From positions 1-52,560 of the forward strand of contig CANQUD010000011.1 of NCBI GenBank assembly GCA_947626935.1: a DNA stretch of 52,560 bases. The letters run 5' to 3'. The notes beneath the pieces were generated by a model, which had not been told where the DNA came from, made no database searches, and saw only the letters and a list, made by a program, of their open reading frames with translations. Of the stretch, positions 1 to 8,537 are shown piece by piece. This stretch comes from an uncultured Clostridia bacterium (GTDB lineage Bacteria; Bacillota; Clostridia; Christensenellales; Borkfalkiaceae). Position numbers and translations under genes: made by a program. Every line of letters starts with the position of its first letter. The stretch's first letter is position 1.

Positions 1-16
1 GGCACTCATAAATAAA

Positions 17-63
17 AAGTAAATCCGAACCACTCACTCGTTACGAGTATTTGGTTCGGATTA
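17..63 (-). terminator. Intrinsic terminator after tRNA-Leu
   Basis: Seen: an 11-bp inverted repeat (AATCCGAACCA paired with TGGTTCGGATT) encloses a smaller ACTCG/CGAGT stem, and on the minus strand it is followed by TACTTTTTATTT. It lies 9 bases beyond the 3' end of the minus-strand tRNA-Leu and would end that transcript. Confidence 0.8.
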
Positions 64-71
64 TACTGACT

Positions 72-154
72 TGGTGCGGATGACAGGAGTTGAACCTGCA
101 CGGTCTCCCACAGGAACCTGAAACCTGCGCGTCTGCCAATTTCGCCACATCCGC
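72..154 (-). tRNA. tRNA-Leu (anticodon CAG)
   Basis: The minus strand gives a class II tRNA: a 7-bp acceptor stem starting GCGGATG, a D-arm with GGCGAAATTGG, an anticodon arm with CAG in the loop, an extra arm after the anticodon stem, the T-arm signature GGTTCAACTCC and an encoded 3' CCA (72-74). The long variable arm and CAG anticodon indicate leucine, codon CTG. One T-T mismatch closes the anticodon loop. No promoter stands between it and the S51 peptidase gene, so it may be transcribed with that gene or from a promoter inside it. Confidence 0.93.
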
Positions 155-192
155 ATGTGCGGCGCTCCGTCCCCCGTGAAGGGACTTCGCGT

Positions 193-906
193 TCAATTTT
201 GCCCGAGGTATTCGGTCTTTTTAACCTTGACACCGTCTGTACCGTCGAGAAGCCAAACCTTCCCGCCGCCCGATACGGTCTTCCCCGCCGCTCCGTCGAT
301 AAATTCCACGGCAGCGTCGTCCTCAATGCCCCAAGCGCAAAATCTATTATACCTTACAATTTCATCAAAGTCAAGCATTCTTTCATTGTAATGAGGAGAA
401 ATTTTTCCCTGCAACCAACCGAGTCCCCGATACATCGCATACTCTCCCTCGATGACGGAATCGGAATAGATATCCTCAAACCAGCAGATCGCGCCTGCCG
501 AAAGTCCCGCGATCAATACGCCCCGTTCGTATGCCTCTCGGATGAAAGGAAGCAGACCGGACTCTTTCCATGATTCCAGCATAAAAACGGTATTTCCTCC
601 TCCGATATAGAGAAAATCTGCCTTTTCGAACTTTTCACCCATCTTTGTCGGGTCAATCATACGGTTTACCGTCAATGCGACGTCCGTCTTGATCCCAAAC
701 CGCCCCGTAAACACCTTATGGAAGGTGTTGTAATAAGGCATGCAATCGTGACTTGCCGTGGGGATGAACAGCCCGCAGGGACGTCTCTCCCCCGCGATTT
801 TTTTTGCTTCCGAGACGATGTACGCATCGATGGCGAGCTTTTCCGTGGGGAGACTCTCCCGTCCCTTCCCCTGTCCCCCGCCGATCGCGAGGATGCGTTT
901 ACTCAT
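193..906 (-). CDS. Peptidase E family (S51) serine peptidase
   Basis: A 237-residue protein. The start is ATG at 906, preceded by GAGGAC; a longer frame exists, but the N-terminus from this ATG (MSKRILAIGGG) is the usual family start. The GLSAGA motif in the middle is the nucleophile elbow of S51 peptidases (dipeptidase E and cyanophycinase-like enzymes), and IGGGNT lies upstream as expected. The family hydrolyses Asp-X dipeptides or similar peptides in the cytoplasm; the substrate here is not known. Its ATG overlaps the end of the upstream PII-like gene by 8 bases, so the two are translationally coupled. It is the last protein gene of the run before tRNA-Leu. Confidence 0.85.
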   Translation of the reverse strand: MSKRILAIGGGQGKGRESLPTEKLAIDAYIVSEAKKIAGERRPCGLFIPTASHDCMPYYNTFHKVFTGRFGIKTDVALTVNRMIDPTKMGEKFEKADFLYIGGGNTVFMLESWKESGLLPFIREAYERGVLIAGLSAGAICWFEDIYSDSVIEGEYAMYRGLGWLQGKISPHYNERMLDFDEIVRYNRFCAWGIEDDAAVEFIDGAAGKTVSGGGKVWLLDGTDGVKVKKTEYLGQN

Positions 907-1717
907 TGTCCTCTTCCTTCTTGGCGTTCTCTTCGGCGGGAACGGGCGTTTCCTCGTCTGCAATGGAGATCCCCGCCGTTCTGTCCACGGGAAGCGCATA
1001 GATCACCCCGCAGGCAGGCGTTTTTAGCCCCACTTTTTCGGAAAGCGCGTCCATGATCGCCTGCGTGCGTTCTTTTTTCGTGAGGATAAAGAGCAATTCC
1101 TGTTCGGGCATAAGCGTGATGCCGATGAATTGCTCCGCCTTTTGATTGTCCGACGAACGGGCACGGATCACCGTTCCGCCCGAGGCGCCTGCTCCCCGTG
1201 CGGCTTCCATGGCGGCGTCCACATTTCCCGCACACATTGCGGCGACAACGAGATCGTATTTTCTGTCTTCGCTCTTCATGATCTTCTTTATCTCCTGCGT
1301 CTTGTTGATGGAAGCCTTTGCGATCCCTTCTGCCACTCTTTGGGAGATCCCCGCAAGCGGGATTGTGAAGGAGATCCCTCTTCCCGCAAGATAGAGCGAC
1401 AGCTGTGTGCGGAGTTCCCGCATGATCCTCTCCTCATCGGCTTCTGGGATGATGGAGAATGCGATCGTCCTCTCGGTCTGTCCGATGCCGAGGTAATCGA
1501 GGAGCGCCGAATACGCCGTTCCGTAACCCGTAAAGGAAATGCTGAGCGCGACGGAGAGGTCATTCAGAATATTCTTGACCTTCTTTCCGCTCCCCTTCGT
1601 GACGACGCTGACGAGAAGTTTCGGACGGGACGGGCGGGTCGTCGCGGGCGGCGTCTTGATGCTCCGCATCGCACTCGCGACCTTCTGCACAGGTTTGAAA
1701 ATGTTTTTCTCTGCCAT
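899..1717 (-). CDS. PII-like (GlnB-fold) protein, duplicated domain
   Basis: A 272-residue protein with two GlnB-like halves (about residues 30-110 and 150-250) and an acidic, charged C-terminal tail. The pattern KLLVSVVTKGSGKKV...L with a later LLFILTKKERTQAIMDAL resembles PII-like signalling proteins. It sits directly downstream of the DUF1538 membrane gene (one base between stop and start) and overlaps the next gene. Known: PII-like proteins often pair with a transporter whose activity they gate. Inference: this one senses a metabolite and controls the DUF1538 membrane protein. No classical uridylylation tyrosine loop is evident. Confidence 0.7.
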   Translation of the reverse strand: MAEKNIFKPVQKVASAMRSIKTPPATTRPSRPKLLVSVVTKGSGKKVKNILNDLSVALSISFTGYGTAYSALLDYLGIGQTERTIAFSIIPEADEERIMRELRTQLSLYLAGRGISFTIPLAGISQRVAEGIAKASINKTQEIKKIMKSEDRKYDLVVAAMCAGNVDAAMEAARGAGASGGTVIRARSSDNQKAEQFIGITLMPEQELLFILTKKERTQAIMDALSEKVGLKTPACGVIYALPVDRTAGISIADEETPVPAEENAKKEEDNE

Positions 1718-1718
1718 G

Positions 1719-3254
1719 TCAATCCACCTCGTACATCACGATCCTGTCGTTGACGGCAAGGAAAGTCTGTTTGATCTTCTTCGTCTTGAGCTTATAGGAG
1801 ATCCCGAGGACCTGAATGGAGATGAGCGGCGTCAACGCGACAAAGGCGACACAGCCGAACGCGTCCGTCATGATGAACGCCGTATCGCCGCCGTGCAGGG
1901 CTGCACATGCGCCAATCGCCATGGGCAAGACGAAGGACGACACGAGAGCGCCGCTTGCGACACCGCCAGAGTCGAACGCAATGCCCGTAAACATCTGGGG
2001 CGTGAAGAAGGTCAAAAGCAGCGCGACCGCATACCCGGGGATCAGAATCCACATGATGTTGATCCCCGTGAGGATCCGCAGCATAGCGAGTCCCAAAGAG
2101 ATACAGACACCGATGCACAGTCCCTTTTTCATGGCGCTTGCCCTGATCGCTCCCGCGGAGAGCCGTTCGACCTGTCTGTTGAGGACGTGCACGGCAGGCT
2201 CTGCGGCAACGACAAAATACCCGATGATCATGCCGACGGGGATGAGAAGCCATCCCCCGAGTTTGGAAGCGAGCGTTTTCCCGATCTCCATGCCGACAGG
2301 CATAAATCCGACGTTTGCGCCCGTCAAGAAGAGCACAAGCCCGATAAATGTATAGAGAAACCCAACAAAGATCCGAACGAGGCGGCGCCTATGGATGGAG
2401 CGTGTGATGAGCTGGAAAAGCAAGAAAAATACAATGATGGGCGCAATGGCGATCCCCACTTCGCCGCAATATTTGGAAAATCCGCGGAGATATTCATAGA
2501 GAGCGTTCTGCGTCGTTTGAACGACGACAGGCGCGGAGACGGTGTAGGTGACATTCTCGATCTTAAAGATGATGGCGAGGATCAGAACGGCGATGATGGG
2601 ACCTACGCTCGAGAGCGCGACGAGACCGAAGGAGTCGCTTTCGCCGTCCTTTCGGATCGACGAGACGCCGACGCCGAGCGAGATGATGAAGGGAACGGCC
2701 ATGGGTCCCGTCGTGACACCGCCCGCATCGAAGGACACCGCCCAAAATTCGGGCGAGACAAAATAACTCAAGACAAACGCCGCAAGATAGAAGAAGATAA
2801 GGAGCCAAGAAAGTCTGATGTGAAACACGATGCGGAGCATCGCAATGACGAGGAACAGCCCCACGCCGACGGCGACGGTCAGGATCAAGAGATAATTTCC
2901 GAGCGGCGTTTCCTGCGCAAGCGACGGGACTTGACTTGCAAGGATCTGCAGATCGGGTTCTGCGATCGTCACGATAATGCCGATCACGAAGGAAAGCAAT
3001 GCGATGAGCCAGACTTTCCTCGATTTCGTCATGGCAGTACCGATATTTTCGCCGATGACGAGCATGGAGAGATCGGCGCCGAGCGTGAACATTCCCATGC
3101 CGACGATCAAGAAGACGACTCCCGCGATGAACAGCATAAAGGTCCCCGCGTCAAGCGGGGCGACCGTTGCCGATAATATCATGATGATGAGCGCAATGGG
3201 CAAAACGGATGTCAGCGATTCGACGATCTTGTCCCGCAGAGCTTTGCTCTTCAT
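1719..3254 (-). CDS. DUF1538 polytopic membrane protein
   Basis: A 511-residue membrane protein with about 12 hydrophobic segments. The two halves are clearly repeats of each other: GADLSMLVIGENIG...AEPDLQILASQV in the first matches GANVGFMPVGMEIG...AEPAVHVLNRQV in the second, and FDAGGVTTGPM matches FDSGGVASGAL. This is the tandem DUF1538 architecture. The repeats suggest a transporter or channel of pseudo-twofold symmetry, but the substrate is unknown. An AAAGGGG site precedes the start. It is followed immediately by the PII-like gene. Confidence 0.85.
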   Translation of the reverse strand: MKSKALRDKIVESLTSVLPIALIIMILSATVAPLDAGTFMLFIAGVVFLIVGMGMFTLGADLSMLVIGENIGTAMTKSRKVWLIALLSFVIGIIVTIAEPDLQILASQVPSLAQETPLGNYLLILTVAVGVGLFLVIAMLRIVFHIRLSWLLIFFYLAAFVLSYFVSPEFWAVSFDAGGVTTGPMAVPFIISLGVGVSSIRKDGESDSFGLVALSSVGPIIAVLILAIIFKIENVTYTVSAPVVVQTTQNALYEYLRGFSKYCGEVGIAIAPIIVFFLLFQLITRSIHRRRLVRIFVGFLYTFIGLVLFLTGANVGFMPVGMEIGKTLASKLGGWLLIPVGMIIGYFVVAAEPAVHVLNRQVERLSAGAIRASAMKKGLCIGVCISLGLAMLRILTGINIMWILIPGYAVALLLTFFTPQMFTGIAFDSGGVASGALVSSFVLPMAIGACAALHGGDTAFIMTDAFGCVAFVALTPLISIQVLGISYKLKTKKIKQTFLAVNDRIVMYEVD

Positions 3255-3281
3255 ATGCGTTCCCCTTTCGTTTGTGAGATC

Positions 3282-3734
3282 TTATTTCAAATACTTCTTT
3301 TCAATGGTGGCGATCTTGTCGATGCGGCGCTGATGCTTCTCGAGATGAGAAAATTCCGTCGTAAGGAATGTCTTGACAATGTCAAGCGCAAGATTGACGC
3401 CGACGATCCCTCCGCCGAGGGCAAGCACATTCGCATCGTTGTGTTCGCGGGTCAGCCTTGCACAGGTCGCATCCGTGCAGAGCGCACAGCGGATCCCGGG
3501 GACCTTGTTGGCAGCGATCGAAATGCCGATGCCCGTCGTGCAGACGAAGATCCCCCGATCGCATTTCCCCTGTGCGACCGCCTCGGCGCCCGAAAGCGCA
3601 AAATCTGGATAGTCGCAGGATTGTTCCGTCGTCGTGCCGAAATCTTCGACCTCATAATTGTTTTCTTTAAGATAGCGGACGATCGTCGTCTTTAAGGCAA
3701 GTCCGCCATGATCGCATGCAACTGCTATTTTCAT
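3282..3734 (-). CDS. rpiB: Ribose-5-phosphate isomerase B
   Basis: A 150-residue cytoplasmic enzyme of the LacA/RpiB family interconverting ribose 5-phosphate and ribulose 5-phosphate in the pentose phosphate pathway. Visible signatures are the N-terminal IAVACDHGG phosphate-binding start, the CTTGIGISIAANK loop holding the catalytic cysteine, and REHNDANVLALGG. Length is normal for the family. It stands between the phosphatase gene upstream (34-base gap) and the DUF1538 gene downstream, the common Firmicute arrangement with TsaC/Sua5 and YwlE. Confidence 0.95.
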   Translation of the reverse strand: MKIAVACDHGGLALKTTIVRYLKENNYEVEDFGTTTEQSCDYPDFALSGAEAVAQGKCDRGIFVCTTGIGISIAANKVPGIRCALCTDATCARLTREHNDANVLALGGGIVGVNLALDIVKTFLTTEFSHLEKHQRRIDKIATIEKKYLK

Positions 3735-3768
3735 ACGTTTTTGTCCCCCACTAATTTTTATTTATGAT

Positions 3769-4224
3769 TTATTCCGTGCACCACGTCTTGACGATGAGCG
3801 GAATGACCTCGCGGATCGCACGAAGGGTCAGGCGGTACACGTCGATGCTCTGACCGTACGGATCGGGGATCTCCTTTCCCGCGATCGCGTAGAAGCTCGT
3901 CGCATTCTTGCAATTCAAGCGCTGCGTCTGCGATTCCGTCATCGTGATGACGACATAGGCGTCGCGGAGCATCTTTTCGGTCAACTGGCGAGGCTTGAAT
4001 GTCTTGTTGACAGGGATCCCCGCTTCTTCGAGTGCCTGTGCGCTGTTCGGACTTAAAACGCTCCCCTTTTCGACATGAATGCCCGCAGAAGAGACGACAA
4101 AGCCCGAAATTTTCTTCTTTCGGAGTTCTCTCCGAAGGGCAGCTTCCGCCATCGGGGAACGGCATGTGTTTCCCGTACAGACAAAGAGAATTTTCTTTTT
4201 CGGTTCAGCTTTCTTCTGTTCCAT
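3769..4224 (-). CDS. Low-molecular-weight protein phosphatase (YwlE type)
   Basis: A 151-residue protein with the catalytic P-loop CTGNTCRS (Cys-x5-Arg-Ser) near the N-terminus and the DPYGQS general-acid loop near the C-terminus. Known relatives remove phosphate from tyrosine or, in YwlE, from protein arginine; the Thr in the P-loop (CTGNTCRS) is the feature associated with arginine phosphatases. The ATG at 4224 follows GGGGTGG. An in-frame GTG at 4242 is possible but has no ribosome site. The start overlaps the end of the upstream TsaC/Sua5 gene by 20 bases. Confidence 0.88.
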   Translation of the reverse strand: MEQKKAEPKKKILFVCTGNTCRSPMAEAALRRELRKKKISGFVVSSAGIHVEKGSVLSPNSAQALEEAGIPVNKTFKPRQLTEKMLRDAYVVITMTESQTQRLNCKNATSFYAIAGKEIPDPYGQSIDVYRLTLRAIREVIPLIVKTWCTE

Positions 4225-5218
4225 GTTCCACCCCGAATGCACGGCGCATCCTGTTGAGAACGCCTGCCATTACGCCGTCTTTTTTCTTGGGTTCGATGCC
4301 GATGAGAAGGGTCGCGCTCTTTTCTCCCTTGCGGAGAAGATCGTAGAGACGCCGAGCCATTTCCTCGTCCGTCCCGCCGAGGTCGAGCGTGTGATATCCG
4401 TTGAGTTTCCGACACACTTCGCTCTCGCACAAAAAGCAGGGATCTTCCCCTTCCGATCGCGCTTTTTCGTACCCATGTATCGCTTTTGGAAGATCTTCCG
4501 CCAAATAATATGCCGTCTTGCAGCGGGGAGAATAGTGCTTATACGCCATCCCCGGGCTTTTCGGCTGCTCCCCCTTTTGCGCATGATAGACGCCGCAATC
4601 TCCGACAACGGATGCGATCATCTCCCGCGTCACGAGTCCCTCACGCAAGATCAAGGGAAGTTCCTCCGTGCAGTCGAGCACAGTGCTTTCGATCCCGCCG
4701 CTGCATGCTCCCCCGTCGAGAATGAGCGGGATCTTCCCGTTGAAATCATCATAGACGTGCCTTGCCGTGACGGGCGAGACATGTTTGGAGAGGTTTGCGC
4801 TCGGCGCGGCGATCGGAAGATCGGCTTCCCTCAAAAAGACCTGTGCTGTCGGCGAGGACGGCACGCGGATGGCGAGGGTATCGAGTCCGCAGGAGACATA
4901 CTTTGAGACTTTTCCCGTGGACGGATAGACCATCGTAAGCGGTCCTGGGAGAAACGCCTTGCGGAGCGCCGCCGCGTAGGACGGTTCCCTGTCGATGAGC
5001 GGCGAAATGTCGTAACCTTGATGTACATGTACGATGAGCGGGTTGTCGGAAGGTCTGCCCTTGAGTTCGAAGATCTTCAGAACAGCATCATCCGAAAAGG
5101 CATTTGCACCCAGTCCGTACACCGTCTCGGTGTGGAACGCGACAACTTCCCCCTCTTCGATATATTTTTTTGCAAGTTCGAGCGACCCGCGCGAGCAGCT
5201 CAAAATTTTAGTCTCCAT
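4205..5218 (-). CDS. L-threonylcarbamoyladenylate synthase (TsaC/Sua5)
   Basis: A 337-residue protein of the Sua5 type: an N-terminal YrdC domain (about 10-200) with FHTETVYGLGANA, KGRPSDNPLIVH and STVLD motifs, then a linker with SPGMAYKHYSP and a C-terminal Sua5 domain. It makes threonylcarbamoyl-AMP from Thr, bicarbonate and ATP, the first step of the t6A37 modification of ANN-decoding tRNAs. It starts a few bases after the dnaB stop, so the two are likely co-transcribed. Confidence 0.93.
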   Translation of the reverse strand: METKILSCSRGSLELAKKYIEEGEVVAFHTETVYGLGANAFSDDAVLKIFELKGRPSDNPLIVHVHQGYDISPLIDREPSYAAALRKAFLPGPLTMVYPSTGKVSKYVSCGLDTLAIRVPSSPTAQVFLREADLPIAAPSANLSKHVSPVTARHVYDDFNGKIPLILDGGACSGGIESTVLDCTEELPLILREGLVTREMIASVVGDCGVYHAQKGEQPKSPGMAYKHYSPRCKTAYYLAEDLPKAIHGYEKARSEGEDPCFLCESEVCRKLNGYHTLDLGGTDEEMARRLYDLLRKGEKSATLLIGIEPKKKDGVMAGVLNRMRRAFGVEHGTEES

Positions 5219-5219
5219 G

Positions 5220-6656
5220 TCACTCGTCTATGGGAATCTCCGAGAACGCTTCCTCTGCGGTGGGATTCTCCGCAAAATCGCGCTTCTTTCTGTATTCGGG
5301 CGCCTCGTTGGGTTCACCCTGCGCCTCGACGTCGACGAATTTGGTCTGTTCGCCGAGGAAGCGGAGCTGGATCCGTCCCGTTTCGCCGTTTCTGTGCTTT
5401 GCGATGACAAGTTCCGCCGCGCCCTTCACGATGTTCCCCTTTGCAAGTTCCTCGGGCGTCGCACCGACGTCGGGACGGTTGATGAACATGACGATATCCG
5501 CATCCTGCTCGATGGCGCCCGACTCTCTCAGGTCGGAGAGCTGGGCTTCCTTCGTCTGGATACGGCGAAGCTGGGAGAGCGCGATGACGGGAACATTCAA
5601 TTCCTTCGCCATCACTTTCAGGTCGCGGGTGATGGACGCGATCTCCTGCTGTCTGTTTTCGGGACTTGATCTTCCCTTCTCTTCGCCGCCCATGAGCTGG
5701 ATATAGTCGATCATGATGAGATCCAGCCCCTCGGATGTGGAGAGACGGCGGCATTTGGAGAGGATCTCCGCAGGCGTCACGCGGGAGCTGTCGTCGATGA
5801 AGAGCTTGCTCTTCCGCAGCTGGTCGCTCGCACGCATGAGGTTTTTCCAGTCTTTCCCGTTGAGTTTCCCCGAAAGCGCATTTGACATGCTCACGCCCGC
5901 ATATGCGCAGAGAAGTCTCTGCACGATCTGCACGCGGGGCATTTCGAGAGAAAACACTGCCGCGACTTTGCCCTTGCGAAGGCAGGCATTCTCGACAATG
6001 TTCATCGCGAGGGACGTCTTACCCATCCCGGGACGGGCGGCAATGACGATGAGGTCGGATTTTTGCAGACCGTTTGTGATCCTGTCGAGGTGTCTGAACC
6101 CCGTCTCAAGCCCGCGGCAGGAGGACGGGTCATTCTGGATCATCTCGAACTTGCTGATGACTTCCTCGATGACGTCGCCGTCGGCAAGCCCCGCAAGGCT
6201 TCCGGAATCTTCCCGCTTGGAGATGTCATAGACGAGCTTCTCGGCATATCCGATCGCGTCGCGCTCCTCGGGACTCTTCATGCTGTTTTCGATGATGTCC
6301 TTCGAAGCACGGATGAGAAAGCGGTTGACGGAGTCCCGCCGTACGATCTCAAGGTATTGTTTATAGTTTGCAGCGGACGGAATGAGTGCGGAGAGTTCCG
6401 TGATCGCCTGCACGCCCCCCGCCCGTTCGAGTTTTCCCTCTCGGTCAAGCTCATCGGTCAATGTGACGAGATCGATCGTCTTTCTGCCCGCATAGATCGC
6501 CTTCATCGCGGCGAGGACGAGACGATGTCCTTCATCGTAAAAGTCATCCTCTTTGAGACGCTCCAAAAGATCGGACTGAATGTTTTCATCGAGAAGCACG
6601 CACCCGAGAAGCGCCCGCTCTGCATCCATGTTGTGCGGCATTTGGTTATTCGGCAT
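5220..6656 (-). CDS. dnaB: Replicative DNA helicase DnaB
   Basis: A 478-residue replicative helicase of normal length (DnaC in Bacillus naming). It has the N-terminal DnaB domain (PHNMDAERALLGCVLLDE), a linker helix, and the RecA-like C-terminal domain with Walker A ARPGMGKTS, Walker B LIMIDYIQL and LSQLRR. It unwinds DNA as a hexameric ring at the fork. The start is preceded by GAGGTGAACT. The downstream partner is the TsaC/Sua5 gene. The loader is not next to it, but a DnaD-like primosome gene lies at 17944. Confidence 0.97.
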   Translation of the reverse strand: MPNNQMPHNMDAERALLGCVLLDENIQSDLLERLKEDDFYDEGHRLVLAAMKAIYAGRKTIDLVTLTDELDREGKLERAGGVQAITELSALIPSAANYKQYLEIVRRDSVNRFLIRASKDIIENSMKSPEERDAIGYAEKLVYDISKREDSGSLAGLADGDVIEEVISKFEMIQNDPSSCRGLETGFRHLDRITNGLQKSDLIVIAARPGMGKTSLAMNIVENACLRKGKVAAVFSLEMPRVQIVQRLLCAYAGVSMSNALSGKLNGKDWKNLMRASDQLRKSKLFIDDSSRVTPAEILSKCRRLSTSEGLDLIMIDYIQLMGGEEKGRSSPENRQQEIASITRDLKVMAKELNVPVIALSQLRRIQTKEAQLSDLRESGAIEQDADIVMFINRPDVGATPEELAKGNIVKGAAELVIAKHRNGETGRIQLRFLGEQTKFVDVEAQGEPNEAPEYRKKRDFAENPTAEEAFSEIPIDE

Positions 6657-6707
6657 AGTTCACCTCATCTGTGAGATCCCCAAGGTAACGGAGAAATTCG
6701 GCGCAGT

Positions 6708-8477
6708 TCAGGACAGTTTTTCAAACTGTTCCAAGGCATCGCGGAATTCATCCATTGCGGAAGCAAACGACTCTTCCTTCGTGAGATCCGCCCCTGCGAT
6801 CTTCAAAAGAGAAACGGGGTCGGTCGAGCAGCCGCCCGAGAGGAACTTCTTGTATTCCTTTACGGCGCTCTCCCCTTCCTTCAGGATCTTATTTGCGATG
6901 CAGATCGCGGCAGTGATCCCCGTAGCATACTTGTATACATAGAAAGAACGGTAAAAGTGCGGGATCCTCGCCCACTCGATCGCGATGTTTTTATCGTGGA
7001 TCACGGCGTCGCCGTAATACTTCTTGTTGAGCGACAGATACAGCTCGGAGAGGTTATCCTTATTGAGCGGCTCGCCGCTTTCTGCCATTTCATGCGCCTT
7101 CTCCTCGAATTCCGCGAACTGCGTCTGGCGGAAGAGCGTCGTGCGCACCATATCCATAAAGTAGTTGAGAAGATATTTCTTGAGCTTCCTGTCCTCCGTC
7201 GTCTTTAACAGATACTTCAGAAGCAGGACCTCGTTGACCGTAGAAGCGACTTCAGCGACGAAGATCGTGTAGTCGGACTTCACAAACGGTTGATTCTTAT
7301 TGGAATAGTAAGAATGCAGGGAGTGTCCCATCTCGTGGGCGATCGTGAATACGTCGTGCGTGGTCGGCTGGTAATTGAGAAGCACATAGGGATGTGTCCC
7401 GTACATGCCGATGGAGTAAGCGCCGCTCTTTTTTCCCTCCGTCTCGCAGACGTCGATCCAGCCTTCGTCTCTGCCCTGCTTCAAGAGAGAAAGGTATTCT
7501 TCCCCGAGCGGAGAAAGTCCCTTTAAGACGAGTTCCCAAGCTTCCTCATAGGGAAGTTTGAGTTCCGCATCTTCCACGAGAGAAGGATAGACGTCGTACA
7601 TGTACATCTCGTCAAGTCCCATAAGCTTCTTCCGTACTTCCATGTAGCGGTGCATGAGCGGCGTCCCCTTGTTGACGCACGAGACGAGATTGTCGTAAAC
7701 GCTCCGCTCGACATCCTCTTCGAAGAGCGCTCTCTGGATGCAGCTCCCGAATCCGCGGGCTTCCTTATAGAAGATGTCCGTCTTGACATTTCCCGCATAG
7801 GTCGCGGCGAGCGTGCCGAGGATCTTGTGATAGGCGGAGTAGTATTTTTCATACACTTCCTTCCGCTTCGCCCTGTCCTTTCCGTCGACGATGACGGAAT
7901 ACATGCCGTGGGAGAGTTTGACTTCTTTTCCCTCGAATTCCATTGTCGGAAGGTCGAGTTCGGCGTTATCGAGCATCTCGAACACATCGTGCGGGACTTC
8001 CATTGCCTCTCCCGTCAAGGCGAGAATGCGCTCTTCGTTCTCGGAAAGAACATATTTTTTCCGTGCGATGAGACGGGAAAGCATGTAGTCGTAGTCCTTG
8101 AATCTTTCATCCTTCAGAAATCCCTTCAGAACCCCGTCGTCGAGCGCAGTCAGTTCGGGCGTGGAGAAGGAAGTCTCCGCGGCAAGGCGGGTGTTGAGAC
8201 TCATGACCTTGCCGAGGTAGGAGACATACTTCGTCTCCCGTACGTCCTCGTCATGCTTCAGGAAGGCATAGAGGTAAATTTGCAGAAATTTTACGGTGAA
8301 CTCCTCTTCCGCCTTGAAATAGGCGAGGATGTTTTCGGCAGTATTGAGCGTGCCGCGGTATTTGGCAAAATCAAGGGATTTTTCGAGCGCAGAAAACGCT
8401 TCTTCCCATTTTTGGTCGCTTTCGAATACGTCACCCGTGCGCCATTTGTACTGTGCCTGTACGTCTTTCCGTTCCAT
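6708..8477 (-). CDS. pepF: Oligoendopeptidase F (M3 metallopeptidase)
   Basis: A 589-residue cytoplasmic zinc peptidase that cuts medium-length oligopeptides. The HEMGHSLHS sequence supplies the HExxH zinc site and lies in the C-terminal half, with the VAEVASTVNE glutamate ligand downstream. Helical N-terminal and M3 catalytic regions match the family. The ATG at 8477 has AAGGAG seven bases upstream, so the longer frame reaching 8528 is not the likely start. Gaps to both neighbours are about 50 bases. Confidence 0.95.
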   Translation of the reverse strand: MERKDVQAQYKWRTGDVFESDQKWEEAFSALEKSLDFAKYRGTLNTAENILAYFKAEEEFTVKFLQIYLYAFLKHDEDVRETKYVSYLGKVMSLNTRLAAETSFSTPELTALDDGVLKGFLKDERFKDYDYMLSRLIARKKYVLSENEERILALTGEAMEVPHDVFEMLDNAELDLPTMEFEGKEVKLSHGMYSVIVDGKDRAKRKEVYEKYYSAYHKILGTLAATYAGNVKTDIFYKEARGFGSCIQRALFEEDVERSVYDNLVSCVNKGTPLMHRYMEVRKKLMGLDEMYMYDVYPSLVEDAELKLPYEEAWELVLKGLSPLGEEYLSLLKQGRDEGWIDVCETEGKKSGAYSIGMYGTHPYVLLNYQPTTHDVFTIAHEMGHSLHSYYSNKNQPFVKSDYTIFVAEVASTVNEVLLLKYLLKTTEDRKLKKYLLNYFMDMVRTTLFRQTQFAEFEEKAHEMAESGEPLNKDNLSELYLSLNKKYYGDAVIHDKNIAIEWARIPHFYRSFYVYKYATGITAAICIANKILKEGESAVKEYKKFLSGGCSTDPVSLLKIAGADLTKEESFASAMDEFRDALEQFEKLS

Positions 8478-8537
8478 AGATAACTCCTTGATCGATTTTC
8501 GAACATTTGCATTTTCCGCAAGGGACACATGCGGAAT

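Noticed and set aside
1539..3176. 545-codon plus-strand frame rich in Asp, Glu, Arg and His opposite the DUF1538 gene
   Set aside because: Its charged composition is what results from reading the complement of hydrophobic membrane-protein codons. The minus strand has a convincing duplicated membrane protein.
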